Source of the DNA: Bacillota bacterium
GTDB lineage: Bacteria > Bacillota > Clostridia > Tissierellales > Sedimentibacteraceae
DNA: 7,722 bases
Direction of reading: 5' to 3'
Assembly (NCBI GenBank): GCA_023416855.1
Contig: JAEZGU010000088.1
Coordinates: forward strand, 1-7,722
Below are positions 1 to 5,853 of the stretch, piece after piece (positions within the stretch are counted from its first letter, which is position 1; the number at the start of each line of letters is the position of its first letter). The notes beneath the pieces were generated by a model. That model was not told the DNA's origin and did no database searches. It worked only from the letters and a program-made list of their open reading frames with translations. The position numbers and the translations under genes are program-made.

Positions 1-1
1 G

Positions 2-958
2 GGCTTGTTCTTTTCAATACTCGATCAATTCACCAACTCATCTCACTTTGTAACAGACGGACAACTTGTTTCCTTACAGAAGGCAGATAATAAATGGGAG
101 TTACTGGGTAGCAATGTTCCCAGCAAATTATTCTGTGGATTTGCAAACTGGATAGGACATCTCGTCTCAGATGTTTCTGGTTCCCAATCCAGCGCCAAAG
201 CTGGAAATCGTGGAATGGGTATCCCATCGCCTCTCTGGACTTGGACTAATGATATAATTGCTATAAAGGCAAAGTTGGGTCTTAGTGTAACAGAAACAGA
301 TAAGGCTATGAATGAGTTGGCTTTAAACATATTTGATAAAGGTTACGATACACGCTTTCAGACAGCACAAACCATCCCGGTATTTTTGAATGAGGTACTT
401 GTTCGTCTCATTTATGCAATAAGACGCTTATTTAGATATTTCTCAGAAACGCAAAAGTCAGAACGTTCCTTCACACTTATGTGGAAACAATGCGAGCCTT
501 TCTCTAATCCTACAGTTAAGCGAATGTTAACTGTTGCGCACGGAACATTCTGTTTAGTTGATATTGGCGATGCGGTAAGAAGGGCATTTATAGAGGGTGG
601 AGGTTCTTTTAACGCTGTTGAATTTGTATTACGCCTCAACATCGTAGGTGTTGGACGATTTGCAATATCCTTGTATGGAGAAACAAAGAGAGCAACTTCG
701 TATAATCATGCAAAGAAAGAAGCCGATTTTGCGTCAAAAGAAATTGTTATTGTCCGTAATTACATAGAGGGTCTCAAAATTCTGTCTATGAGGTATGATG
801 ATGCGCACCTTTTGATGTTTATTGAGGACTTAAAAAAAAGTGATGCCTATGCAGAGGCTTTTGGAAAATCTGTAGCATTGGCAGAATTACGCAATGTTCC
901 AGCAAATAAAATATTAAAAATCAAGTCAGATATTGATAGATATTTTGGAGGAAGATGA
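2..958 (+). CDS. Conserved-looking protein of unknown function, 5'-truncated
   Basis: The frame is open to the left edge of the window. The first possible start, TTG at base 5, has no visible ribosome binding site, so the true N-terminus probably lies upstream. At least 317 residues are present. Counting from that TTG, visible motifs are SDVSGS (about 55-60), RGMGIPSP (69-76), a WTND segment (80-83), and DKGYDTRF (111-118), followed by a mostly helical C-terminal half. The Gly/Ser/Arg-rich stretch at 55-76 looks like a loop or binding motif, but I cannot assign an enzymatic fold. There is no signal peptide or clear membrane segment in the visible part. The stop codon is followed after one base by the ATG of the next gene, so the two are almost certainly co-transcribed and translationally coupled. 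GC content looks higher than in the genes to the right. The gene call is sure; the function is unknown. Confidence 0.85.
   Translation, partial: GLFFSILDQFTNSSHFVTDGQLVSLQKADNKWELLGSNVPSKLFCGFANWIGHLVSDVSGSQSSAKAGNRGMGIPSPLWTWTNDIIAIKAKLGLSVTETDKAMNELALNIFDKGYDTRFQTAQTIPVFLNEVLVRLIYAIRRLFRYFSETQKSERSFTLMWKQCEPFSNPTVKRMLTVAHGTFCLVDIGDAVRRAFIEGGGSFNAVEFVLRLNIVGVGRFAISLYGETKRATSYNHAKKEADFASKEIVIVRNYIEGLKILSMRYDDAHLLMFIEDLKKSDAYAEAFGKSVALAELRNVPANKILKIKSDIDRYFGGR
947..952 (+). promoter_or_regulatory. Ribosome binding site deciding the start of the next gene
   Basis: GGAGGA lies inside the end of the upstream gene, about 8 bases before the ATG at 960. A TTG at 933 is in the same frame and would add nine residues, but it has no comparable site before it. 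ATG 960 is therefore preferred. Confidence 0.75.
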
Positions 959-959
959 T

Positions 960-2069
960 ATGTCAAAAAAGCTATCAAAACTTCAAATAGAGCAACAAAA
1001 AACTGAGGCTGCGGCAAAAAAGACTAACAAGAAAATTGAAGAACTGGGACACCATACCAGTGATTTATACGTTTCCTTAAATGCGATACAATTGCTGTTT
1101 GACAGTATTCGAAATGTACCCGAAGATGATAAGCTAAAATACGAGGAACTGAAGGCTATCCGAGTAAACTGGAAACAGCAAGCAGAAAATATCGAAATGG
1201 AATATAAAAAAGCTGAGGTTAAGGCAGCAGGTCAGGGAGCTGCCGGTGTAGGTGCAGGTGTCGCTGTTGCTGCACTTGGCCCTACAGCTGCTATGGGTAT
1301 CGCGACAACCTTTGGTGCAGCATCCACAGGGACAGCTATATCTGCTTTAAGTGGCGCAGCGGCTACAAATGCGGCATTAGCGTGGTTAGGCGGTGGCGCT
1401 TTGGCAGCAGGTGGCGGTGGAATGGCAGCTGGTAGCGCATTCTTAGCCCTTGCTGGTCCGGTAGGTTGGACGATCGCAGGGCTTTCTATTGTTGCAAGTG
1501 GATTGATGTTTTTCAAAACAAAAAGCGATAAGGAAAGACTGGAGAACATTTTTACACTTATTAGTAATAGAGATATTAAGTCGTATGAGCTTGCGATTGT
1601 GGAGCTGAGTGAGCGTATTGAGAGAATTGTGAACGAATCTGGGAAATTAACAGAGGCAATTGCTAAAATCGAAACTTTTGGGACTGATTACAGTAAGATG
1701 TCTGAGGATCAACAGTATGAATTGGGCGCATATGTTAATCTCATGGAAGCATCCACTATGCTGCTTGTCAATCCGATTTTGGGCCTCCAGCCTAAATACA
1801 CAGAGCAAGATTTTGAAAAGTTATACGCATCCGAAAATGATCTATTCAGAAGGTATTTCATGAATCACAAGAGCATGGTCATCTTTATGTCGAATTTGCT
1901 TTATAAAATCAAGCTTGATGATAAGGATAAAAAGTTGCTTGCAAAATCATTGAATAAAAACAAAGAGTTTTTGGCATCAGTGAAAATGTCTAAAAAAGAA
2001 TTTGATGTTGATGATATTTCCATGATTGAGAGATCTTTGAACTATAGATATAAATTCAGTGCATATTAA
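960..2069 (+). CDS. Coiled-coil protein with long Gly/Ala-rich hydrophobic segment
   Basis: The product is 369 residues. Residues 1 to about 85 are Lys/Glu/Gln-rich and predicted coiled coil. Residues about 88-185 are dominated by Gly, Ala and Val with GxxxG-like glycine-zipper spacing, and include two stretches hydrophobic enough to enter a membrane (about 91-135 and 140-185, the second ending in LMFF). A charged TKSDKER sequence then starts a helical C-terminal domain with alternating charges. There is no N-terminal signal peptide. The overall plan, coiled coil then hydrophobic hairpin then helical cap, resembles proteins that insert conditionally into membranes, such as colicin-type or toxin pore hairpins; that is an analogy of architecture, not a family match. 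It follows the upstream gene by one base and is the last gene before a terminator, so the two probably act together. Function not recognised. Confidence 0.88.
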   Translation: MSKKLSKLQIEQQKTEAAAKKTNKKIEELGHHTSDLYVSLNAIQLLFDSIRNVPEDDKLKYEELKAIRVNWKQQAENIEMEYKKAEVKAAGQGAAGVGAGVAVAALGPTAAMGIATTFGAASTGTAISALSGAAATNAALAWLGGGALAAGGGGMAAGSAFLALAGPVGWTIAGLSIVASGLMFFKTKSDKERLENIFTLISNRDIKSYELAIVELSERIERIVNESGKLTEAIAKIETFGTDYSKMSEDQQYELGAYVNLMEASTMLLVNPILGLQPKYTEQDFEKLYASENDLFRRYFMNHKSMVIFMSNLLYKIKLDDKDKKLLAKSLNKNKEFLASVKMSKKEFDVDDISMIERSLNYRYKFSAY

Positions 2070-2089
2070 TCTGCTTGGATATTCAGATG

Positions 2090-2131
2090 AAAAACTCCTC
2101 ATTTCCGATTAGTGGTAGTGAGGAGTTTTTT
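2090..2131 (+). terminator. Rho-independent terminator, probably bidirectional
   Basis: A perfect 12-base inverted repeat has arms at 2090-2101 (AAAAACTCCTCA) and 2119-2130 (TGAGGAGTTTTT), a 17-base loop, and a run of six T at 2126-2131. It lies 20 bases after the stop of the coiled-coil gene. On the minus strand the stem is followed by five T, and a minus-strand reading-frame tail stops at 2136 right beside it, so it may serve both directions. Confidence 0.9.
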
Positions 2132-2135
2132 GACT

Positions 2136-2225
2136 TTATGGTTTGATTTCCTGTCCGTGTTTGAAGGCGATGCGGAGGATATCGACGGCGCTGTAGATTG
2201 TGGCGTAATCCACCAGCACATGTCA
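2136..2225 (-). pseudogene. Relic C-terminal tail of an unidentified minus-strand gene
   Basis: Read on the minus strand, a frame ending in TAA at 2138-2136 encodes a well-composed peptide of about 28 residues (VDYATIYSAVDILRIAF, then KHGQEIKP). It is closed upstream by a stop at 2225-2223 and has no start or ribosome binding site of its own. It is much richer in G and C than its surroundings and ends next to the shared terminator, as a real gene end would. A longer minus-strand frame across the same bases (2265-2083) gives a low-quality Arg/Pro/Gln-rich peptide and is probably not coded. The best reading is the remaining 3' end of a decayed or interrupted gene. I do not recognise the family. 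It could also be chance. Confidence 0.4.
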
Positions 2226-2288
2226 GTTTTCGACTTTGACTCAGTGTGAGTGTCAGGTAGTTCATAGAAGGATTCTCTTCAACGAGCC

Positions 2289-2311
2289 AAAATTATAATA
2301 TTATAAATTTT
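2289..2311. promoter_or_regulatory. Near-palindromic AT-rich site, possible operator
   Basis: Arms AAAATT (2289-2294) and AATTTT (2306-2311) flank a palindromic core, TAATATTA (2296-2303), sharing almost the same centre. It is followed at once by a TTGACA hexamer (2310-2315). Its position upstream of the HTH-regulator gene fits an autoregulatory operator, but palindromes arise easily in DNA this AT-rich. Confidence 0.3.
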
Positions 2312-2331
2312 GACAATACTACGACATACAG

Positions 2332-2360
2332 CTGTCCATTAGATATATATATGTTATAAT
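2332..2360 (+). promoter_or_regulatory. Probable promoter of the regulator-led operon (extended -10)
   Basis: A perfect extended -10, TGTTATAAT, is at 2352-2360. The best-spaced -35 (17-base spacer) is CTGTCC at 2332-2337, a poor match. A consensus TTGACA at 2310-2315 is too far upstream to pair with it. Strong extended -10 elements commonly compensate for a weak -35. Transcription would begin near 2367, giving a leader of about 25 bases that carries AAAGGAGGG (2376-2384), an excellent ribosome binding site for ATG 2392. Confidence 0.6.
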
Positions 2361-2391
2361 ATAATTAAGTAAAATAAAGGAGGGCACAAAT

Positions 2392-2940
2392 ATGAATATT
2401 AGAAAGACAGATAGGTTAAGTAAGACTTCTCGTCAGCTAATTATATTTCATATTTTTATTTATAGCAAAGTCATAGAATTAATTGAAATAAAAAAAATTA
2501 TTGAAGTTAGTACTAAAACAATAATGAGAGATTTGAAAGAACTTCAGTATGCAGGGCTATTAAACATTAAGTTCACTAAAAAAGAAAATGGATATATACA
2601 TATTGATGATAATAAGCGTTGTCCTTTTTCTGCACCAATTCTTTCAGATAACAAAGCTAAGAATTTACATTTACAAAAATTAATAAGAATATCGACAATT
2701 ATGATTGAATTGAGAAATTTTACTGAATTACATATGTATGAAAATCATAATAAAGAACAAGAAACCTGTAGTAGTTGGTATAAAAACAGATTTCCATCCT
2801 TAAGCAAAAGAACAATGCAAAGGGATTTTAACGAGTTAAATAAAATTGGATATGAAATCAAGTATGATTCTTATGAAAGGAATTATATTGTTGAGTTTCC
2901 AGAAGGAATTGAAGGGATAGAAAACAACTTACTTTTATAA
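2392..2940 (+). CDS. Tandem helix-turn-helix (DeoR/HTH_11-like) transcriptional regulator, no WYL domain
   Basis: The product is 182 residues. It has two similar winged-helix segments: one at about 10-72 with recognition-helix sequence STKTIMRDLKEL (40-51), and one at about 92-168 with SLSKRTMQRDFNEL (136-149). Both carry the RD(L/F)xEL signature seen in HTH_11/DeoR domains at the front of WYL-type regulators. The protein ends soon after the second wing (FPEGI), so the ligand-sensing WYL part usual in such regulators is absent. It probably binds DNA, most simply its own promoter region with the near-palindrome at 2289-2311. It is the first gene of the run and is followed after 40 bases by the MotA-FliG-like gene. 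The ImmA-like peptidase two genes on could be its antagonist, as in ImmR/ImmA pairs, but that is inference. Confidence 0.85.
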   Translation: MNIRKTDRLSKTSRQLIIFHIFIYSKVIELIEIKKIIEVSTKTIMRDLKELQYAGLLNIKFTKKENGYIHIDDNKRCPFSAPILSDNKAKNLHLQKLIRISTIMIELRNFTELHMYENHNKEQETCSSWYKNRFPSLSKRTMQRDFNELNKIGYEIKYDSYERNYIVEFPEGIEGIENNLLL

Positions 2941-2980
2941 TGGTAAAACAAAATTTCAATATTTGAAAGGAGTTTAGTTT

Positions 2981-3682
2981 ATGTTAAATATAATGAGTAG
3001 CTTATATAAAGAGTATAACTACGAAGAAAAAGAAGAATTAAGAAATCTTATAAACAATATAGTAAATCTGTCGATACTATCTAATAACGAGGGATTACTA
3101 AGACTATATGATTATTATAACAATTTACAACCTTTTCTCCTTAGAAAGGGAATAGAAATAATCCTTGAGGGTTGTTATTCTAAAGATTTAAGATTCATTA
3201 TTGATAACTATATTCATACAAGACAAAATTCTCATAAGCAATTGTTAGATAGTTTAATTATTAGAGAAGGGCTTTTGATGATTCAAGAAGGAGAAAAGAG
3301 TAGAATATTATTCGAAAAAATTCTATCTATGTTAGGCGAGGGATTTTTTGATGATTTTGATTATAGCATATTTGAAAAAGAAGAAGACCTTGATAAATCA
3401 CCTCCTCGCAAATTTAGTGTTCTTGAAGGGTATGAATTATTTAAAGCAAGAATTATGAAAATTGTTGATTATAAAGATATGGAAAAATTAATTTTTAGAG
3501 TAGGTTATTATAATATGGCATTAGCTCTAAAAGGAAGCAGTATAGAAGTAGAGAGGCATGTAAGAAACTTAATTAGCGTAAAATTTGTACTGCACGAATT
3601 AGACTTTATCATGCATAAATTAGAATCATATAATCATCAGGATATTATTAACGCACAGGAATTTATTGCAAAAGCTATCTAA
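2981..3682 (+). CDS. Soluble MotA-cytoplasmic-domain / FliG C-terminal-domain fusion-like protein
   Basis: The product is 233 residues with no membrane segment. Residues about 22-90 read like the MotA cytoplasmic loop: NEGLLRLYD (36-44), then PFLLRKGIEIILEG (51-64, compare FLRKGLxLVVDG in MotA), then a helix corresponding to the one before MotA TM3. Residues about 88-120 (LLDSLIIREGLLMIQEG, then ILFEKILSMLG) match the MotA C-terminal tail that normally follows TM4. All four MotA membrane helices are thus missing and the cytoplasmic parts joined. Residues about 150-233 resemble the torque-helix end of FliG: MALALKGSSIEV (179-190; FliG has the LALKGA pattern), RNLI (195-198) and DIINAQEFI (221-229; compare DVEEAQ). 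No other flagellar gene is nearby. ATG 2981 follows GAAAGGAG (2965-2972). These assignments rest on remembered family patterns, not an alignment. The role is unknown; a repurposed interaction module is likely. Confidence 0.82.
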   Translation: MLNIMSSLYKEYNYEEKEELRNLINNIVNLSILSNNEGLLRLYDYYNNLQPFLLRKGIEIILEGCYSKDLRFIIDNYIHTRQNSHKQLLDSLIIREGLLMIQEGEKSRILFEKILSMLGEGFFDDFDYSIFEKEEDLDKSPPRKFSVLEGYELFKARIMKIVDYKDMEKLIFRVGYYNMALALKGSSIEVERHVRNLISVKFVLHELDFIMHKLESYNHQDIINAQEFIAKAI

Positions 3683-3775
3683 TCCGAATTGGTATAAGAA
3701 TAAGTCTTTAACATAGAGAATAATAAAAAAGTTAGTTTTATTTACAAAAAAATTCATGTTTAAAAGGAGTTTCTA
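3683..3775 (+). other. Intergenic gap within the operon
   Basis: This 93-base AT-rich gap is the longest inside the run. A weak hairpin (AATAAAA 3722-3728 with TTTTATT 3736-3742) contains only A-T pairs and has no proper T tract, so I do not call a terminator. No convincing promoter is visible. Read-through into the next gene is the simplest assumption. Confidence 0.4.
3762..3769 (+). promoter_or_regulatory. Ribosome binding site supporting a TTG start
   Basis: AAAAGGAG ends 6 bases before TTG 3776, an ideal spacing. The first in-frame ATG (3821) has no such site, so TTG is the likely start. The sequence before it resembles the leader of the preceding gene (AAAGGAGTTT in both). Confidence 0.75.
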
Positions 3776-4309
3776 TTGAAAATAAAATACAATAATATAA
3801 TAACAGAAAATGATGAAATAATGTTTGAATATGCGAAAGAGTTTGTTTTTAATGGATTAAATCAGAAACAAGTATATGACAAATTAACTTTAGATTTAAG
3901 GAGATACAAAAGCAAGAGGTATGGTATTTCTCTTGTAGGTTTATTTGAAGTTCATAAAGAAAATGATTTTAGTCCCAAAATATATTTATATGATTATGGA
4001 ATTAAGTTGCTGTTTAATACTTATATACTTAGCGGATATAAATGCATTAAGACTCTTGAACAATACAGATACCACGTATTATTTCATGAACTTGCTCATC
4101 TTATTTCTACTTATAATCTTGAACCAGTTAAATATGAAGAATATATCAATAATAGAGAGTCAATATTTGATCAAAATGACGAGGATAACGTAAATTCAAT
4201 GGCTATAAGATTTCTATTAGATAAAGGCGTAATTAATGATGGGGGTGTTTTAAATGATGAATCTGACAGTGAGAAAAAGTGGTGGCAGCTGGTGTTATAT
4301 AGACAATAG
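3776..4309 (+). CDS. ImmA/IrrE-like (M78 family) zinc metallopeptidase
   Basis: The product is 177 residues starting with TTG. The zinc site HELAH is at 104-108 in the context YHVLFHELAHLI, as in the ImmA/IrrE family. A downstream helix, EDNVNSMAIRFLL (136-148), fits the family's third-ligand region (E, then N and A, then an aliphatic LL), with E136 or D137 as the probable ligand. The part before it is a mixed alpha/beta region without an N-terminal HTH, so this is a stand-alone peptidase. ImmA-type enzymes cleave DNA-binding repressors (ImmR in ICEBs1, DdrO for IrrE), so the tandem-HTH protein encoded at the front of this run is the obvious candidate substrate, though nothing here proves it. 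The last 18 codons overlap the next gene in another frame. No signal peptide, so cytoplasmic. Confidence 0.87.
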   Translation: MKIKYNNIITENDEIMFEYAKEFVFNGLNQKQVYDKLTLDLRRYKSKRYGISLVGLFEVHKENDFSPKIYLYDYGIKLLFNTYILSGYKCIKTLEQYRYHVLFHELAHLISTYNLEPVKYEEYINNRESIFDQNDEDNVNSMAIRFLLDKGVINDGGVLNDESDSEKKWWQLVLYRQ

Positions 4310-4913
4310 TGGAGTAGTACTAAAGAAGTTGCAAGTTGATGAAGCATTTAATTTTTCAGAGGGAATGGCAGCTATACGGTTGCATAAATGTATAGGATAT
4401 ATTGATGATAAATTTAAAATAGTGGTTGAACCTAAATATGGTATGTTTTGCTCAGATTTTAAAGATGGACATGCAGTAGTATGTGAACCGTATAGTGTTA
4501 ATTTAGATAATCCAAAGTATGGATACATAAATAAAAATGGAAAAGAGGTGATACCGCTAATTTATGAATCTGCAAATTTGTTTTATGAAGGGGTTGCTGT
4601 AGTAAAAAAAGGCGGAAAATGGGGTGTTATAAATAAAAAAGGTAATATGATAATTAATTTTAAATATGACATGCTTAGTAATTGTTTTGATGGACTTTTC
4701 TTATTCGCTATAGATCACAAAATTGGTGTCGTGGATAAGAAAGGTAAGGAATTGGCTCTTTCTAAAAATATTGATGAAGAACTATTTCATGAGGAGATAT
4801 ACGATTTGTTCCTTGATATTGAAAATATTAATCTTATTGAGAAATATGATGAGAAAAACGTAAAATATATTTTACAGACTGAAAGCATGGAAGTTAAATT
4901 AAATAAAATATAA
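4254..4913 (+). CDS. WG-repeat (KWG beta-repeat) protein
   Basis: The product is 219 residues. About five copies of the WG repeat are visible, beginning near residues 12 (SWCYIDNSG), 47 (IGYIDDKF), 88 (KYGYINKNGKEVIP), 122 (KWGVINKKG) and 157 (IGVVDKKGKEL). Intervening segments have the usual FSEGMA or FYEGVAVV pattern. The last roughly 50 residues are acidic, helical and unrelated to the repeat. Such repeats form beta-rich, often solenoid or propeller-like, ligand or protein binding surfaces and are not catalytic. Start ATG 4254 (or 4257, since ATGATG occurs) follows GGGGGTG at 4241-4247. The first 56 bases lie inside the upstream peptidase gene in the +1 frame, pointing to translational coupling and perhaps a joint complex. 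Specific role unknown; no signal peptide, so probably cytoplasmic. Confidence 0.87.
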   Translation: MMNLTVRKSGGSWCYIDNSGVVLKKLQVDEAFNFSEGMAAIRLHKCIGYIDDKFKIVVEPKYGMFCSDFKDGHAVVCEPYSVNLDNPKYGYINKNGKEVIPLIYESANLFYEGVAVVKKGGKWGVINKKGNMIINFKYDMLSNCFDGLFLFAIDHKIGVVDKKGKELALSKNIDEELFHEEIYDLFLDIENINLIEKYDEKNVKYILQTESMEVKLNKI

Positions 4914-4937
4914 TTTATAAATCAAAAAAATATAATA

Positions 4938-4944
4938 AGGATGG
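4938..4944 (+). promoter_or_regulatory. Ribosome binding site deciding between two ATG codons
   Basis: AAGGATG lies 8 bases before ATG 4953. The alternative in-frame ATG at 4941 is part of this very site and has nothing similar before it, so 4953 is preferred and the protein loses four residues. Confidence 0.6.
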
Positions 4945-4952
4945 TAATTATA

Positions 4953-5819
4953 ATGAGTAAAAATAATGGATTTACAAGAGAATATAAAAAATTGAATTTG
5001 AATGAAATAGAAAGTCATAAAATTTATGAGTACATAAAAAAGGATATTAATATAGGTAAGGTTTTTCCAGCATTAAGAAAGGATAGAATAGATTTTTATT
5101 ATGAAGGCGGTTGTATTATTCAATACGAAAAAAATGAATTTTCATATAACATAGAGTATTTTAAACATATAGGAAAAGAATATTATGTAATATCTCCTAA
5201 TAATTATTTTATTAGTGGGCAAAGATTTGATATTTTGTCATTATACGACGAGTTGAAAAAAGGGGTAAAAAATAAATTTAATAATGATGGTAAGAAAAAA
5301 GAAAGACAATTTTTATGTGAATTATATAAATATACATATGCAGATAGAAAAAGTGACACAGTAGTACTTGATATAGAAATATATAATGAAAGAAAAAAAT
5401 GTGACCTTATGTTATATAACAAAAAGTTACAAGAATTAATGCTTGTTGAAGCAAAAGTAGTAGGCGACGGAAGAATATCGAAACAAAAGAAAGAAGACTT
5501 ACCAGAAGTAATAAAACAAGTTAAAGAGTATACAGGTTGGATAGATAAAGGTGTAGGGACTTTTAAAGAGCAATATACAAACTACATAACAATAATGAAT
5601 AGGGTATTTGGTATTGATTTTAAAAGTGAAATTAAGGATATTTGCAAGTCAGCCAAACTAATTGTTTTTGAACCAGAAAAGCCATTGGGGAATGATCATA
5701 AACAAAAATTAGTAAACAATTTGGGCACAGAAAATGTATTATTTGCAAATGAGGAAAATGTATTAAACAAAGATAATTCAACAATAGATATAGATAAAAT
5801 ATGGGAGTTGCTCTACTAA
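4953..5819 (+). CDS. PD-(D/E)XK-superfamily nuclease with QxxxY motif
   Basis: The product is 288 residues from ATG 4953 (292 from ATG 4941). The nuclease core is in the middle: a helix with E117 (KERQFLCELYKY), then D151 in KKCDLMLYN, then VEAK (165-168) giving D-x14-ExK, then Q189-x3-Y193 in VIKQVKEY. The last is the helix motif typical of RecB/Cas4-like members. This is the full expected set of catalytic residues (E, D, E, K plus Q and Y), so the protein is probably an active metal-dependent DNA nuclease. The N-terminal 100 or so residues (beta-rich, FYYEGGCIIQY) are not recognised and may determine target or partner. No HTH, helicase or methylase is attached, and no modification enzyme is in the window, so a classical restriction-modification pair is unlikely. 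It is followed 24 bases later by the beta-CASP nuclease frame; the two may work on the same target. Confidence 0.85.
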   Translation: MSKNNGFTREYKKLNLNEIESHKIYEYIKKDINIGKVFPALRKDRIDFYYEGGCIIQYEKNEFSYNIEYFKHIGKEYYVISPNNYFISGQRFDILSLYDELKKGVKNKFNNDGKKKERQFLCELYKYTYADRKSDTVVLDIEIYNERKKCDLMLYNKKLQELMLVEAKVVGDGRISKQKKEDLPEVIKQVKEYTGWIDKGVGTFKEQYTNYITIMNRVFGIDFKSEIKDICKSAKLIVFEPEKPLGNDHKQKLVNNLGTENVLFANEENVLNKDNSTIDIDKIWELLY

Positions 5820-5831
5820 TAACAGTAAGTA

Positions 5832-5853
5832 CTAATTTATGAATTGAAATTAG
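5832..5853 (+). repeat. Small inverted repeat touching the ribosome binding site
   Basis: CTAATTT (5832-5838) and AAATTAG (5847-5853) form a perfect 7-base stem with an 8-base loop. The right arm abuts and overlaps AGGAGG, and the loop holds the TTG at 5844. It could dampen translation of the following gene, but it is short and AT-rich, so of low stability. Confidence 0.35.

Larger units (their letters stand above)
2226..2391. other. Non-coding spacer with compositional change and promoter region
   Basis: This stretch contains no supported gene. From about 2281 the sequence becomes very AT-rich and stays so to the right end of the window, whereas the part to the left is GC-richer. A near-palindrome and a probable promoter occupy its right half and are listed separately. 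No integrase, clear direct repeat or tRNA end is visible that would mark an attachment site. Confidence 0.5.

Noticed and set aside
1232..1549. A 105-codon minus-strand frame rich in Ala and Pro
   Set aside because: It is the antisense shadow of the Gly/Ala-rich stretch in the coiled-coil gene, whose GC-rich codons suppress stops on the other strand.
1660..1863. A plus-strand frame within the coiled-coil gene
   Set aside because: It lies wholly inside a better supported gene, with no ribosome binding site and no protein-like pattern.
2083..2265. A 60-codon minus-strand frame with ATG start
   Set aside because: The peptide is Arg/Pro/Gln/Thr-rich and runs through the terminator stem. A different minus-strand frame over 2136-2219 has better protein-like composition and ends beside the terminator.
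2310..2315. TTGACA as the -35 of the operon promoter
   Set aside because: The only good -10 (2355-2360) is 39 bases away, far beyond the 16-18 base optimum, and no acceptable -10 lies at the right distance.
2341..2366. ATATATATAT run as a repeat or recombination site
   Set aside because: It is a short low-complexity stretch at a promoter with no partner copy seen elsewhere in the window.
3722..3742. Hairpin AATAAAA/TTTTATT as a terminator
   Set aside because: The stem has only A-T pairs and is not followed by a T run, so it would not be stable enough to end transcription.
3945..4193. A hydrophobic 82-codon plus-strand frame inside the peptidase gene
   Set aside because: Its Ile/Leu-rich look comes from reading AT-rich codons out of frame. 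The overlapping frame has the HELAH motif and a ribosome site.
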